The notes below the pieces were generated by a model. That model was not told where the DNA came from. It saw nothing but the letters and a program-made list of their open reading frames with translations, and searched no databases. DNA of 64,000 nt from contig JAKUCV010002034.1 in the NCBI GenBank assembly GCA_028386065.3, positions 62,001 to 126,000 on the forward strand, written 5' to 3'. The position numbers and the translations under genes were made by a program. Shown in pieces: positions 43,154-54,432 of the stretch (position 1 is the first letter of the stretch; every line of letters starts with the position of its first letter). The DNA comes from Turnera subulata. Taxonomy: Eukaryota > Streptophyta > Magnoliopsida > Malpighiales > Passifloraceae.

Positions 43154-43392
43154 TATATATAAACCCTCAGACACAACCCCCAGTTGTGCCTGTTAAACAC
43201 CAAACACAACCCAGAAAAAAATTTTCCTACGTACACTAGCAGTAATCAAGCTAAAAACTCATCCTTTGGTAAGAATTTACTTAAATTTCCAGTTATCATG
43301 CACTAGCAGAATTCTATTATTTGTTTCCTTTTTTCTTGAACCTTTATTTTCCCAGTTCTTACACTGATGATTTTCCTTCTTGAAACAGAGTC
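43154..43392 (+). promoter_or_regulatory. TATA box and 5' leader of CNL F, with 5' UTR intron
   Basis: TATATATAAA at 43154-43163, with a TGTA instead of TATA at its 5' side. A GT-AG intron is predicted at 43269-43388. The second half of this intron is the one shared with D. Confidence 0.72.
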
Positions 43393-46300
43393 ATGGCCAG
43401 AGCTATGGTGGCAAGTGCTGCTCTATCCGCCCTCTTTAATGTTTTGCTGGAAAGGCTGGCTTCTCGTGAGGCTGTGGACTTCTTCCGGGGTGGACAACTC
43501 AGTCGTACGCTGCTGCAGAACTTGGAAACAACCTTGAACACTGTCAGTGCAGTGCTTGATGATGCGGAGGAGAAGCAGATTACTTCACCTTTTGTGAAGA
43601 AATGGCTGGATGATCTCAAAGATGTTGCCTATGAAGCTGACGATTTCCTGGACGAGATTGCTTACAAGTTGGAGGTCAAACAAGTATCTAAGTCCTGCTC
43701 TGATCAGGTGCGAAACTTACTCATCTCTTCTATTAATCCATGTAGAAAAGGAGTGGGAAATCACATGAAAGCAAGATTGGAAGAGATCCTTGGGAGACTA
43801 GATCTCTTGCTTCAGCAGAAAGATAGACTTGGTCTAGTGGAGCGACCTGAAGTGGGAGTATCATCAACATCATCCCAGAGAAGGCCAACTACTTCTCTAG
43901 TAGATGACTCTGGAATTTATGGAAGGGCCGCTGACAAGGAAGCCATAATGACATCAGTGCTATCAGAAGATGCAACCCACGGACACCTTGGGGTGGTGCC
44001 CATCACAGGTATGGGTGGGGTTGGAAAAACCACACTTGCACAGCAAGTCTTCAATGACAATAGGGTGAAGCAGCAATTTGGCAAATTTAGAGCATGGATT
44101 TGTGTCTCGGAAGAGTCTGACGTACACAAGCTTACCAGGAACATTCTTACGGAATTTGAAGTGAAAGATTGTGATTCCTTAACTCCCAACAAACTCCAGG
44201 TTAAGCTAGAGGAGGAAGTAAGAGGAAAAAAGATTTTGCTTGTTTTGGATGATGTTTGGAATGACAAACCTGATTGGTGGGAGTCCTTACTAGCGCCATT
44301 GAAGAACTCTGTTGCACAAGGCAGTAAGGTGGTTGTTACCACACGGAACCAAAGTGTAGCATCAGTGATGTCTACTGTTCCAAGTCACCATTTAGAAGAA
44401 TTGAATGAAGATGATTGTTGGTCCTTGTTTGCAAAGCATGCCTTTGATGATTGCAGTCCCAGCTCATATCCAGACTTGGCAGACATTGGAAGAAGAATAT
44501 CCAGAAGGTGTAAAGGCCTACCGTTGGCTGCAAAAACCTTGGGAGGTTTACTCCGTTCTGAAAGGAATGCGGAAAAGTGGGAGAAGATATTGGAGAGCAA
44601 TATATGGGATTTGCATAATGACAACATTATTCCAGCTCTGAGACTAAGCTACCTTTTTCTCCCGCCGTATCTCAAGCAATGCTTTGCTTATTGTGCTCTG
44701 TTCCCGAAGGATTATGAATTTAGAAAGGAATACTTGACCCTTTTGTGGATGGCAGAAGGGTTTATAATCCAACAACCTAATCGAAATAGTGGCATGGAAG
44801 AGGTTGGTGCGGAGTACTTTGAAGATCTTGCATCAAGGTCGTTCTTTCAAAACTCTGGAAGATTTGCCGATTGCTTTGTAATGCATGACCTCATCCATGA
44901 CTTGGCAAGATCTATATCAGGAGAGTTTTGCTTCAATGGCGAAGATGTCAATTTGGGTGGAGTTACAGAAAGGACTCGGCATTTGTATCTTACAAGGAAT
45001 GGAGTTGCAACTTTTGCAGATGTGAAAGTAGAGGTCTTGCGTTCCTTGATATGTTCGGTGGAAGGTGCAGGTGAAGATGCGATGAGGCATCTTGAAAACA
45101 ATATTTCAAGTCTCCGGCGGTTGAGAGTGCTAGATGTAACATTTTCTTTTGGTTATGGTGGCATACCAAATTTGTCTGCAATCTCCAAATATTTGAGGCT
45201 AATGAGAGTTACAAGCCACTACTCTTTGAAAAAGCTACCAAAAAATGTGACTACTCTTTGCAAGTTGCAGACATTGGTGGTGGAAAATTGTTGGGGACTT
45301 ACTACATTATCTAATTCAATAAGCAATTTGAAGCATCTGAGGCATTTGAACCTGAATAGAACGTCACTCAAAGTGTTACCGGACTCGATAGGGAAGTTGA
45401 AGGATTTGAGGCATCTAGATCTTGGAGGTACTAAAATTGAACGGCTTCCTCAATCTATATGTGGTCTGTACTATTTGCAGACTTTAAACTTAGGGTGGTG
45501 CAGAAATCTTGTGGAGCTTCCAGACAAGATGATGGATTTAATCAACTTGTGTCATCTTTATATTTGCTGGACTGATTGTTTGGAATATATGCCAGTAGAT
45601 ATGGGTAAATTGATCAAGCTCCAAACACTAACGAGATTCGTTGTGGGGCAAGAGCGAGGGTCGAAGATTCGGGAGTTAGGGGAGCTTCGGAATTTGCAAG
45701 GAAGATTGGAGCTCATCAATCTTGAGAATGTTGGGGATGAACAAGATGCCTTGGGAGCCAATTTAAAAGAGAAGAAGGGACTGAAGGAATTGAAGTTTTA
45801 TTGGGTGAGGAATGTTGTGGATAACTCAGACCTTGACCGAAGCGTACTCCAGCACTTGCAGCCTCACGTGGATGTGGGAGTTATTCGGATTGAGGGATAT
45901 AGGGGTACAAGTTTTCCAGATTGGGTTGGAGACTCTTCTTATTCCTACATCGTGAGATTGGAACTCTGGGAATGTAGAAACTGCACCCATTTGCCACCAC
46001 TTGGGCAGTTGCCATCTCTAAAAGAACTCTTGATACTTAGGTTTGGGTCTGTAGTGTCGGCGGGGCCCGAGTTTTTCTATGGGAGTCGCAGCAATTCCAT
46101 CCAACCATTTAGATCCCTCCAAAAATTGGTATTTTCAGATATGCCACAATGGAAGGAATGGATTTGTGTTGCTGCTGCTGATGATGATGCAGATGATGGC
46201 AACAACAGAATACCCTTCCCTCTTCTAAAGACTCTATCTATTGAAGAATGTCCGAAGCTGAGGGAGATCAAACACATCTCGCTCCCATCCCTTCGCTCCT

Positions 46301-46758
46301 TGTCTCTATTTAAATGTTCAGAATTGGAATCGGTGGGTTTGTCGTCCACGTTACAAAAACTTAGGATTGACAATATTGCTGGCTTAATGCGTTGGGGTTT
46401 GCATAAACTCCCTTCCCTTTCAATCTTGTGGCTACATCATGATCAAGATATGGAATCCTTCCCCAACAACATATTGTTGCCTTCCAGTCTTTCCGAAATT
46501 ACAATCTCTGATCTTGGGAATATAAAATCATTGGATTACGAAGGGCTTCGACACCTTACTTGTCTTCAAACATTGACCATCTCGAATTGCCCGAAGCTTG
46601 AAAGAATACCAGAAGAAGGATTGCCCTCTTTCCTTTGCCATTTAGATATTTCTGGCTGTCCTCTGCTGGAGAAAAGTTGCGAGAAGGAGAAAGGGGAAGA
46701 TTGGCCCAAGATTTCTCACATCCCCACCCTATGGATTAACCGCAAAAGAATCAGCTAA
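43393..46758 (+). CDS. CNL F: CC-NB-ARC-LRR disease resistance protein, 1121 aa
   Basis: Positional duplicate of A. It has no NB-ARC insertion: P-loop GMGGVGKTT from 206 (Lys212), kinase-2 Asp pair 286-287, GLPLAAKTLGG, RNBS-D CFAYCALFP, MHD 497-499. LRRs run from about 525 to 1115. The CC reads LASREAVDFF where the paralogues have REVVDFF. The LRR loop contains AAADDDADDGNN, encoded by GCT/GAT repeats. The last 120 residues are nearly the same as A, while the first LRRs (VTFSFGYGGIPNLSAISKYL) differ clearly from it. That pattern suggests a mosaic gene, or diversifying change in the N-terminal LRRs. The frame is complete, with no stops. Confidence 0.95.
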   Translation: MARAMVASAALSALFNVLLERLASREAVDFFRGGQLSRTLLQNLETTLNTVSAVLDDAEEKQITSPFVKKWLDDLKDVAYEADDFLDEIAYKLEVKQVSKSCSDQVRNLLISSINPCRKGVGNHMKARLEEILGRLDLLLQQKDRLGLVERPEVGVSSTSSQRRPTTSLVDDSGIYGRAADKEAIMTSVLSEDATHGHLGVVPITGMGGVGKTTLAQQVFNDNRVKQQFGKFRAWICVSEESDVHKLTRNILTEFEVKDCDSLTPNKLQVKLEEEVRGKKILLVLDDVWNDKPDWWESLLAPLKNSVAQGSKVVVTTRNQSVASVMSTVPSHHLEELNEDDCWSLFAKHAFDDCSPSSYPDLADIGRRISRRCKGLPLAAKTLGGLLRSERNAEKWEKILESNIWDLHNDNIIPALRLSYLFLPPYLKQCFAYCALFPKDYEFRKEYLTLLWMAEGFIIQQPNRNSGMEEVGAEYFEDLASRSFFQNSGRFADCFVMHDLIHDLARSISGEFCFNGEDVNLGGVTERTRHLYLTRNGVATFADVKVEVLRSLICSVEGAGEDAMRHLENNISSLRRLRVLDVTFSFGYGGIPNLSAISKYLRLMRVTSHYSLKKLPKNVTTLCKLQTLVVENCWGLTTLSNSISNLKHLRHLNLNRTSLKVLPDSIGKLKDLRHLDLGGTKIERLPQSICGLYYLQTLNLGWCRNLVELPDKMMDLINLCHLYICWTDCLEYMPVDMGKLIKLQTLTRFVVGQERGSKIRELGELRNLQGRLELINLENVGDEQDALGANLKEKKGLKELKFYWVRNVVDNSDLDRSVLQHLQPHVDVGVIRIEGYRGTSFPDWVGDSSYSYIVRLELWECRNCTHLPPLGQLPSLKELLILRFGSVVSAGPEFFYGSRSNSIQPFRSLQKLVFSDMPQWKEWICVAAADDDADDGNNRIPFPLLKTLSIEECPKLREIKHISLPSLRSLSLFKCSELESVGLSSTLQKLRIDNIAGLMRWGLHKLPSLSILWLHHDQDMESFPNNILLPSSLSEITISDLGNIKSLDYEGLRHLTCLQTLTISNCPKLERIPEEGLPSFLCHLDISGCPLLEKSCEKEKGEDWPKISHIPTLWINRKRIS

Positions 46759-48073
46759 TGCAGCGAAGGAGCAGTCTAAAAATCTCTCATTTCTTACTTT
46801 ACCAAGCAGCAAGGTATGCAGTAGAGCAATCACAAATTTTCCCTTCCCACTCCTTAATTTGTAAAACTCTTCGTATTCTCATGACTCTTTCTTTTCTTTA
46901 TCTTGCAGTATAATAAAACTGGCAATCAAAAATTTCTGGGAAAGTAGATCGGTCTCCCAACTCCAACTGTCACTGAGCCGGAACTGCCATTGTAAGAATA
47001 AGGAAGGTATTGCTCCTTCTCTTTTGTCTGTTCTGTAAACTGAAAACTGTTGTTGTATCATTTTTTTCTGCCCGTTTCCTACCAATTCATGATGCTTCAT
47101 CATGAGGGATCATCATGTTTCTGCAGGAAGCTCTGAAGATGGATGTCAAAGTATCTCCTCACTGCAGGACAATGGAGGAGGAGGAGGAGGAGGAGGAGGG
47201 CAGGTGTGGTGCGCTGTTGCTATGGCAGAGAGTAGGAAATGGGAGTGGGGAGGTATTGCTATTTACTTTTCAGCCCCATTAGAGACTCATGTAAAAAGGT
47301 GCACAACAGTTCAAGGATATTAATCATTCACTTGACCTGTCCAGTGAAAAATGAATCATAAAATAAAACGTGAACGACAGCTCATCATACTTTCAAGGAT
47401 ATTATTAATCATATCACTTTATCAAGTTCTTGAGAAGGAACCAGTTGATGATTCTAATATTATTAAGTTCTTTTCTCCTTAATTTCCCTCCCTTATGTGT
47501 TAATGATGGAACTGCTACTATAAGATTAAGGAGGGTGTTGCTCCTTCTCTTCTATGTGTTCTGTAAACTGTAAACTGCTGTTGTACGTGTTTAGCTAGCT
47601 TCGGCCCGTTTCCTACCAATTCATGATGCTTCATAATGGGGGCCACCATTTTTTTGCAGCAAGCTATATATGAAGATGGATGTCAAAGTATCTCCTCACC
47701 CCAAGCGGCGGCGAAGCAAAGTCAGGATAATGGAGGAGGAGGAGGAGGAGAAAAGGTGCGGTGTTGCTGTGGCTGAGGGATATTTTCATTCTTCAAGCTG
47801 AATCTTTCCATTTACTTAGGAAAACAGATATTGGCAGCCAGTTTGATGGAATTCTATTGGCAATTCTCAAGTGTATATTACACCACAATTGCACAATATT
47901 GCGATCTCACACACTAACTTTTCTAGTGTGGGGTTTCTGTTTCTACAATTCGTAATAAGTTCTTTCTCCTTAATTTCCCTCCCTTATGTGTCATGCTCAA
48001 TCTTTTTGCTGCTCCTTTTCATAAATAAATGCCTAAGGCTCTCCTGAACCATTCAAAGTTGATGTTCGAATCA
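46759..48073 (+). other. 3' UTR of CNL F with intron, and spacer
   Basis: A predicted intron lies at 46814-46908. Compared with A, about 40 bp are missing between the GAGCCGGA motif and the second intron. Two copies of the GGA-repeat exon are present (47174-47200, 47728-47752). Confidence 0.55.
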
Positions 48074-48194
48074 AATCCGGGTGATGTGAATGGAGCATGC
48101 ACAGTTGGTAGGGTGCCACCTTAATAGGTGCCGATTGAAGCGCGGGAGAGATTAGTCCTGTGTTGACGGGGATACTCTTCTAGTATAAAAAAAA
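48074..48194 (+). mobile_element. tRNA-derived SINE, copy after CNL F
   Basis: Same element and insertion site as 10001-10123. Flanking direct repeats are 48056-48073 and 48195-48213; the tail is a run of A. Confidence 0.65.
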
Positions 48195-48213
48195 AAGTTG
48201 AGTGTACGAATCA

Positions 48214-48664
48214 CATATGCAGAAAACAAATGGACACAGTAACTAGGAGAAAACCTGAACCAAGCAATCCCAGTAACAAGCCTGAGATGCAACTTATAGG
48301 CCACAGTTCCTGAGGAATCTCCAGTTTCAGTTCGGGAAGAATTTTACAGAAGTGAACTGGGAGTGTAAATCCTGTCCAGACCATATAAATAAAAAATTTT
48401 GCACAACAATATTGCACCATTGATCCATATCAAAACTCCTACACCTCATCTCTATTTTAACAATCTCCTTTTTCGACCACCAGAATGTGCAGTTTCTGTT
48501 CTCCATCCGAAAAGCCCTCTGCTCCTATAATTTAACATTCTAAGATATCAAAAAAATGTAGCACATCCTCCAAAATCAGCAACGGGGAAGTATCTCTACA
48601 GAAACATTCCTTCTGCTAAGGCTAATCGGATTGTGGAAAACAGGAAAATAAAGAGAGACCGAAA
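48214..48664 (-). other. Relic of thioredoxin 3' UTR
   Basis: Near-identical to 10143-10593; no gene of its own. Confidence 0.6.
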
Positions 48665-48820
48665 TTAACTTTTAGCTGCAGCAGAGATGAGCTCGAAAAT
48701 GACAGCAGTCTTCTTTTGGAGCTCTACCTTGTCAGCTCCAACAAGTTTCTCCACTTGTCCCCCTTCTTTAAGAAAGAAAAACGTAAGAGTGGCCTTAATT
48801 TCCCAAGAGGTACTGAGTTC
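48665..48820 (-). pseudogene. Thioredoxin h last-exon fragment, after CNL F
   Basis: In-frame exon 4 with substitutions, including loss of the cis-Pro ([12 protein letters not shown]). The preceding intron is cut short at about 48897, where it joins GACTATCGCAGACTTACCGG, a remnant of the exon 3 donor, followed by B-type upstream sequence. Confidence 0.82.
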
Positions 48821-50319
48821 CTACATGCCAGAAAACACAACTCAGGATCTCACTAATATGCATATGGACTTGGGAGAGAAAGAGTTCTTTTCTATACAAA
48901 TCAGTGACTATCGCAGACTTACCGGAAGCTCATCCAAACCACGGTCAGGCCCTAACTAACTCTCACTGATTTCTCTCCTCACCTAAGCATAGCTCAATGA
49001 GAAGAGTGAGGCCACAAGAAGGGTGTGGCTCTTTTGGGGTCTCGCGTTTGCTCTCTCTCTTTCAGGAATTTCACTGGGTCTTCATCTTCCTGCAAGGTAG
49101 ACTCTCCTATTCGTCGTATACCTGCAATTTATTCTTTGACCTTTTGTAATAAACCAACTTGGGTCTTTGGGTGATTTTATTGATTTTATTGCTTCTATGT
49201 CATTTGTCAAGCACCCCTCCTTGACAATATGTCACGCGTGCTCCTGCATCGTGGACCCAAAGCACTATGGCTAACTATTTTCTATAAGCAACTATTTCCT
49301 AATTTATTTGATCGATTTAATCTTATAAGAAAAAAACATATGAGACCTATAATTAGATCACAACCTGTGTTGAAATGAATACTTCTTCTAACTTTCTTAA
49401 CTACAATCTGATATCTCAAGCTGTCATGGACAATATGGAATGAGAATTAAAAAAAGGGGAAAAAAAAGGCATATGCAGGGTTTTGCCAAGAAAGAACCAT
49501 ACCTGGTGATCACTTTCCAGTCAAAGACCGCAATGCAAAACCAAACATCTTTTGCATTGCCATACAATTTCCTAGCAATGAGATTACATTTTCATTTGGT
49601 TCTTAGCATAATCTGTCTCCACTTGTTTCTAATTCTTAAGTCAAAGTCAAGTAAACAAAGAACTATGACAAACATGACTATGATTACGAGTATGCATTTG
49701 GATGGATAAATCCACCGACAATCATCCTAATTTTGATTGTGACTGAAGATGAAAAACTGCAGCAACCTAACATGGACCCAAAGCACTTCATGGCACAACT
49801 GTATTATACAGAAAAGGAGTTAAACCTCATTAATTGTTTGCAGGAAAGAGTCCTACAAAACGTGTCCTAATTACTTCCCTTTCCTTTTCGCAATATGCAC
49901 AAATATCCAGAAACCAAATCATGGTCAAGAAATAACTGTGTGTGTGTGTAGGAGGAAGAAAGGACCTTTTGGTGTGTCCATATTCCTCTCATTCAGGCAT
50001 AGTTTTCTGGTTATTGCCTAAGAAGAAAGTAGCTTTCCTGGTAATTTTCTTTACCCTTAGTTTACACAACGAAAAGCTAAACCGAACTCACCTGCCACCC
50101 CAGTCCCTGCAGAAAACACTCAACACAACCCAAAGAACACCTTGCTTTTTTTTTTTTTTTTTTACTGCAGTAATCAAGCTTGAAGTTAATCTGTTGGTAA
50201 GAAATCTAAATCTCCTTGATCGATCATCCACTGGCATAAGTCTATCATTTGTTTGCTTTTTCTTGAACCTGTATTTCTCTAATTCTTACACACAAGGTTT
50301 TCTTTATTGAAACAGAGTC
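48821..50319 (+). promoter_or_regulatory. Upstream region and 5' leader of CNL G; TATA box deleted
   Basis: This is paralogous to 10950-12287. Relative to B, 11 bp are missing at 50087/50088, removing exactly the TATATAAAT box: B reads GGAACTATATAAATCCTCAC, G reads CGAACTCACC. The 5' UTR intron is kept at 50197-50315. No other TATA box sits at the right distance. Confidence 0.7.
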
Positions 50320-53300
50320 ATGGCCGGAACTCTTGTGGCAGGTGCTGCTCTCTCTGCCGGCTTTAATGTTTTGCTGGACAGGCTGGCTTCTCGTGAGGTT
50401 GTGAACTTCTTCCTAGGTGAACAAATCAGTCGTAGGCAGCTACGGAACTTCATAACAACAATGAACACTGTAAGCGGGGTGCTTGATGATGCTGACGAGA
50501 AGCAGATTACTTCTTCTCGTGTGAAGAAGTGGTTGGATGAGCTCAAAGATGTTGCCTATGAAGCTGAAGATTTCCTGGATGAGTTCCAAGAAGTCCCTGA
50601 GACCTGCTTGGATGAGGGAACCGGAAATGATATCAAAGCAAGATTCGAGGAGATTCATGATAGACTGGAGTTCTTGTTACGGCAGAAGGATGCATTTGGT
50701 CTAGTGGAGCGAGCTGGAGTGCGCCCATCATCATCATCAACCCAGAGGAGACTGCCAACCACTTCTGTAGTAGATGACTCTGGAATTTATGGCAGGAGTG
50801 GCGACAAGGAAGCCATAATGAGATTGGTGCTATCAGAGGATGCAAACGCCAGACACCTTGAGGTGGTGCCCATCATTGGTATGGGCGGCGTTGGCAAAAC
50901 CACACTTGCACAGCAGGTCTACAATGACAGTAGGGTGGAGCAACAGTTTGGCAAATTTAGAGTTTGGGTTTGTGTTTCAGAAGAGTTTGATGTGGTCAAG
51001 CTCACCAGGAACATTCTCAAGGAAATCGGTTTGTCTGATTGTGATTCCTTAACCCCCAACCAACTCCAGGTTAAGTTAAAGGAGGAAGTAAGAGGGCAAA
51101 AAGTTTTGCTCATTTTGGATGATGTTTGGAACGAAAACTATGAAAATTGGAATGTTTTACTAGCGCCAATGAAGAACTTTGTTGCACCAGGTAGCAAGGT
51201 GGTTGTTACCACACGGAGCCAAAGTGTAGCATCGGTGATGTCTACTGTTCCTAGTCACCATTTGAAAGAATTGAACGAAGATGATTGTTGGTCCTTGTTT
51301 GCAAGGCATGCCTTTGACGACTGCAGCCCCAGCTCATATCCAGACTTGGTAGAGATTGGAAGAAGAATATCCAAAAATTGTAAAGGCCTACCATTGGCTG
51401 CAAAGACCATGGGAGGTTCACTCCGTTGCAAAAGGGAAGCTAAAGAGTGCGAGAAGATATTGGAGAGCAATATATGGGATTTGCCAAGTGACAACATTAT
51501 CCCAGCTCTGAGACTAAGCTACCATTATCTTCCGCCGCATCTCAAGCAATGCTTCGCTTATTGTGCTATGTTCCCTAAGGACTTTGAATTTAAAAAGGAA
51601 TACTTGGTCCGTTTGTGGATGGCAGAAGGGTTTATAATCCAACGTAATCAAAATGGTGGCATGGAAGAGATTGGTGCGGAGTACTTTGAAGATCTTGCAT
51701 CCAGGTCATTCTTTCAAGAATTTGGAAGCTCTGCCAATTTCTTTGTAATGCATGACCTCATCCATGACTTGGCAAGATCTATATCGGGAGAGTTTTGCTT
51801 TAATGGCGAAGATGTCAATTTTCGTGGACTTACAGAGAGGACTCGCCATTTGTATCTTACGAGAAATGGAGGTGCAGCTTTGGCAGATGTAAAAGTAGAG
51901 GTCTTGCGTTCCTTGATATCTTCGGAGCAAGGTGCAGATGAAGATGCGCTGAGGCATCTTGAAAACAGCATTTCAAGTCTCAGGCGGTTGAGAGTGCTGG
52001 ATCTAAGAGATTCTATTGGTGGCATATCAAATCTGGTTGCAAGGTCCAAACATTTGAGGCTAATGGGACTTATAGGCTTCGACTCTTTGGAAAAGTTACC
52101 AACAAATGTGACGACTCTTCGCAAGTTGCAAACATTGGTGGTGGAAGATAGTTGGAAACTTACTACACTACCTGACTCAATAGGCAATTTGAAGCACCTG
52201 AGGCATTTGAGCCTTAAGAAAACATCACTCAGAGTGTTACCGGATTCAATAGGAAAGTTGAAGGATTTGAGGCATCTAGATCTCGAAGATACTAAGATTG
52301 AACGGCTTCCCGAATCTATATGTGGTATGTACTATTTGCACACTTTAATCTTAAAATTGTGCCATCAACTTGTGGAGCTTCTAGAGAAGATGATGGATTT
52401 AATTAACTTGTGTCATCTTGATAATGGGTTCACTGGTTTGGAATATATGCCAGTACATATGGGTAAATTGATCAAGCTCCAAACGCTAACAACATTCGTT
52501 ATGGGCAAAGAGCGAGGGTCTAACATTCGGGAGGTAGGGGAGCTTCGAAATTTGCAAGGAAAATTAGATCTCCGAAATCTTGAGAATGTTGTGGATGAAC
52601 AAGATGCCTTGGGAGCTAATTTAGAAGAGAAGAAAGGACTGAAGGAATTGTCCTTTTATTGGGAGGAGGGAAATGATGCCTTGGGAGCTACCTCTGGTAT
52701 CCACGACAGAAGGGTACTCCAGCACTTGCAGCCTCATGTGGATGTGACAATCATTGAGATTTCGGGATATAGGGGTACAAGTTTCCCAGATTGGGTTGGA
52801 GACTCTTCTTATTCCAACATCATGAGATTGAAACTCTGGGGATGTAAAAACTGCACCTTCCCTCTTTTAAAGACTATATCTATTGCAGAATGTCCGAAAC
52901 TGAGGAAGATCAATTTTCACATTTCGCTCCCATCCCTTCACTCCCTGTCCCTAATTCATTGTTCAGAATTGCAATCGGTGGGTTTTATAGAAGAAGAAGT
53001 AGAAGGGAGTTTTCCGTCCACGTTACAAGATCTTGAGATTGATGGTTGCGACAAGTTCATGAATTGGGGTTTGCATAAACTCCCTTCTCTTTCAGTCTTG
53101 GAGTTAAGAGATAACCAAGATATGGAATCCTTCCCCGGCAACATATTGTTGCCTTCCAGTCTTATCCAAATTCGCATCAACAGTCTTGGGAATATAAAAT
53201 CATTGGATTACGAGGGCCTTCGACACCTTACTTGCCTTCAAACATTGGAAATCTGGATTTGCCCGAAGCTTGAAAGAATACCAGAAGAGGGATTGCCCTC

Positions 53301-53430
53301 TACCCTTTCCCGTTTAGAAATTGATTGCTGTCCTCTGCTGGAGAAAAGATGTGAGAGGGAGAAAGGGGAAGATTGGCCCAAGATTTCTCACATCCCCTCC
53401 ATAATTATCAACTTCAACAAAATCAGCTAA
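50320..53430 (+). CDS. CNL G: CC-NB-ARC-LRR disease resistance protein, 1036 aa, shortened LRR
   Basis: Close paralogue of B: P-loop from 187, kinase-2 Asp pair 267-268, MHD 477-479, all intact. A precise 207-bp deletion (69 codons) at about 52855 joins CKNCT directly to FPLLKTISI. It removes the LRRs that hold RLPPLGQLPSLEELLIL to MPQWKEWIC, the most conserved LRR block in the cluster. The frame is preserved. G also has Trp to Cys in EAKECEKILESN, just after GLPL, and FVAPGSK for SVAPGSK. With the missing TATA box, reduced or altered function is plausible, but no disabling lesion is present. Confidence 0.94.
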   Translation: MAGTLVAGAALSAGFNVLLDRLASREVVNFFLGEQISRRQLRNFITTMNTVSGVLDDADEKQITSSRVKKWLDELKDVAYEAEDFLDEFQEVPETCLDEGTGNDIKARFEEIHDRLEFLLRQKDAFGLVERAGVRPSSSSTQRRLPTTSVVDDSGIYGRSGDKEAIMRLVLSEDANARHLEVVPIIGMGGVGKTTLAQQVYNDSRVEQQFGKFRVWVCVSEEFDVVKLTRNILKEIGLSDCDSLTPNQLQVKLKEEVRGQKVLLILDDVWNENYENWNVLLAPMKNFVAPGSKVVVTTRSQSVASVMSTVPSHHLKELNEDDCWSLFARHAFDDCSPSSYPDLVEIGRRISKNCKGLPLAAKTMGGSLRCKREAKECEKILESNIWDLPSDNIIPALRLSYHYLPPHLKQCFAYCAMFPKDFEFKKEYLVRLWMAEGFIIQRNQNGGMEEIGAEYFEDLASRSFFQEFGSSANFFVMHDLIHDLARSISGEFCFNGEDVNFRGLTERTRHLYLTRNGGAALADVKVEVLRSLISSEQGADEDALRHLENSISSLRRLRVLDLRDSIGGISNLVARSKHLRLMGLIGFDSLEKLPTNVTTLRKLQTLVVEDSWKLTTLPDSIGNLKHLRHLSLKKTSLRVLPDSIGKLKDLRHLDLEDTKIERLPESICGMYYLHTLILKLCHQLVELLEKMMDLINLCHLDNGFTGLEYMPVHMGKLIKLQTLTTFVMGKERGSNIREVGELRNLQGKLDLRNLENVVDEQDALGANLEEKKGLKELSFYWEEGNDALGATSGIHDRRVLQHLQPHVDVTIIEISGYRGTSFPDWVGDSSYSNIMRLKLWGCKNCTFPLLKTISIAECPKLRKINFHISLPSLHSLSLIHCSELQSVGFIEEEVEGSFPSTLQDLEIDGCDKFMNWGLHKLPSLSVLELRDNQDMESFPGNILLPSSLIQIRINSLGNIKSLDYEGLRHLTCLQTLEIWICPKLERIPEEGLPSTLSRLEIDCCPLLEKRCEREKGEDWPKISHIPSIIINFNKIS

Positions 53431-54432
53431 AGCAGCAGAGGAGCAGTCAAAAAATCTCTCATTTTCTTACTTTACCAAGCAGCAAGGTATGCGGTATAGC
53501 AATCACAAATTTTCCCTTCCCTCTCCTTAATTTGTAAAACTCTTTTGTATTCTTATGTCTTTGTCTCATCTTTATCTTGCAGTATAATAAAACTGGCAAT
53601 CAAAAGTTGCTGAGAATGTAGATTGGTTTGCCAACTCCAATTGTCAATGAGCCGGAGATTCTTAATGCTGGAAATAAAACTGGCAATCAATTAAGGTAAT
53701 GTTAATGATGGAACTGCTACTACTACTATAAGATTAAGGAGGGCTGTTGCTCCTTCTCTTCCATGTGTTCCGTAAACTGTAAACTGTTGTTGTACGTACT
53801 TAGCTATGCATGAAGATGGATGTCAAAGTATCTCCTCACTCCAAGCGGCGGCCGAAGCAGAGTCAGGACAAATGGAGGAGGAGGAGAAGGAGGAAAGGTG
53901 CGGTGTTGCTGTGGCAGAGGGGTATTTTCATTCTTCAAGCTGAATCTTTCCATTTACTTAGGAAAACAGATACTGGCAGGCAGTTTGATGGAATTCTATT
54001 GGCAATTCTCAAGTGTATATTGCACCTCAATTGCACAATGATGAGATCTCACACACTAACTTTTCTAGTGTGGGGTTTCTGTTTCTGTGATTCTTAATAA
54101 GTTCTTTCTCCTTAATTTCCCTCCCTTATGTGTCATGATCAATCTTTATGCTGCTCGTTTTCATAAATAAATGCTTAAGGCTTCTCCTGAACCTTTCTAA
54201 GTTTATGTACGAATCAAATCCTGGTGATGTGAATGGAGCATATATGCACAGTTTGTAAGGTGCCCCATCCGAAAAGCCCTCTGCTCCCATAATTTAACAT
54301 TGTAAGATATCAAAAAATGCAGCATATCCTCCAAAATAAGCAACTGGGAAGTATCTCTACCAGAAACATTCCTTCTGCTAAGGCTAATCGGATTGCGGAA
54401 AACAGGAAAAGAAAGAGAGACCGAAATTAACT
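53431..54432 (+). other. 3' UTR of CNL G with intron, and spacer
   Basis: A predicted intron lies at 53487-53582 with intact acceptor TTGCAG, in contrast to B. The GGA-repeat exon is at about 53818-53930. The truncated SINE start near 54225 joins thioredoxin 3' UTR sequence, as after B. Confidence 0.55.
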
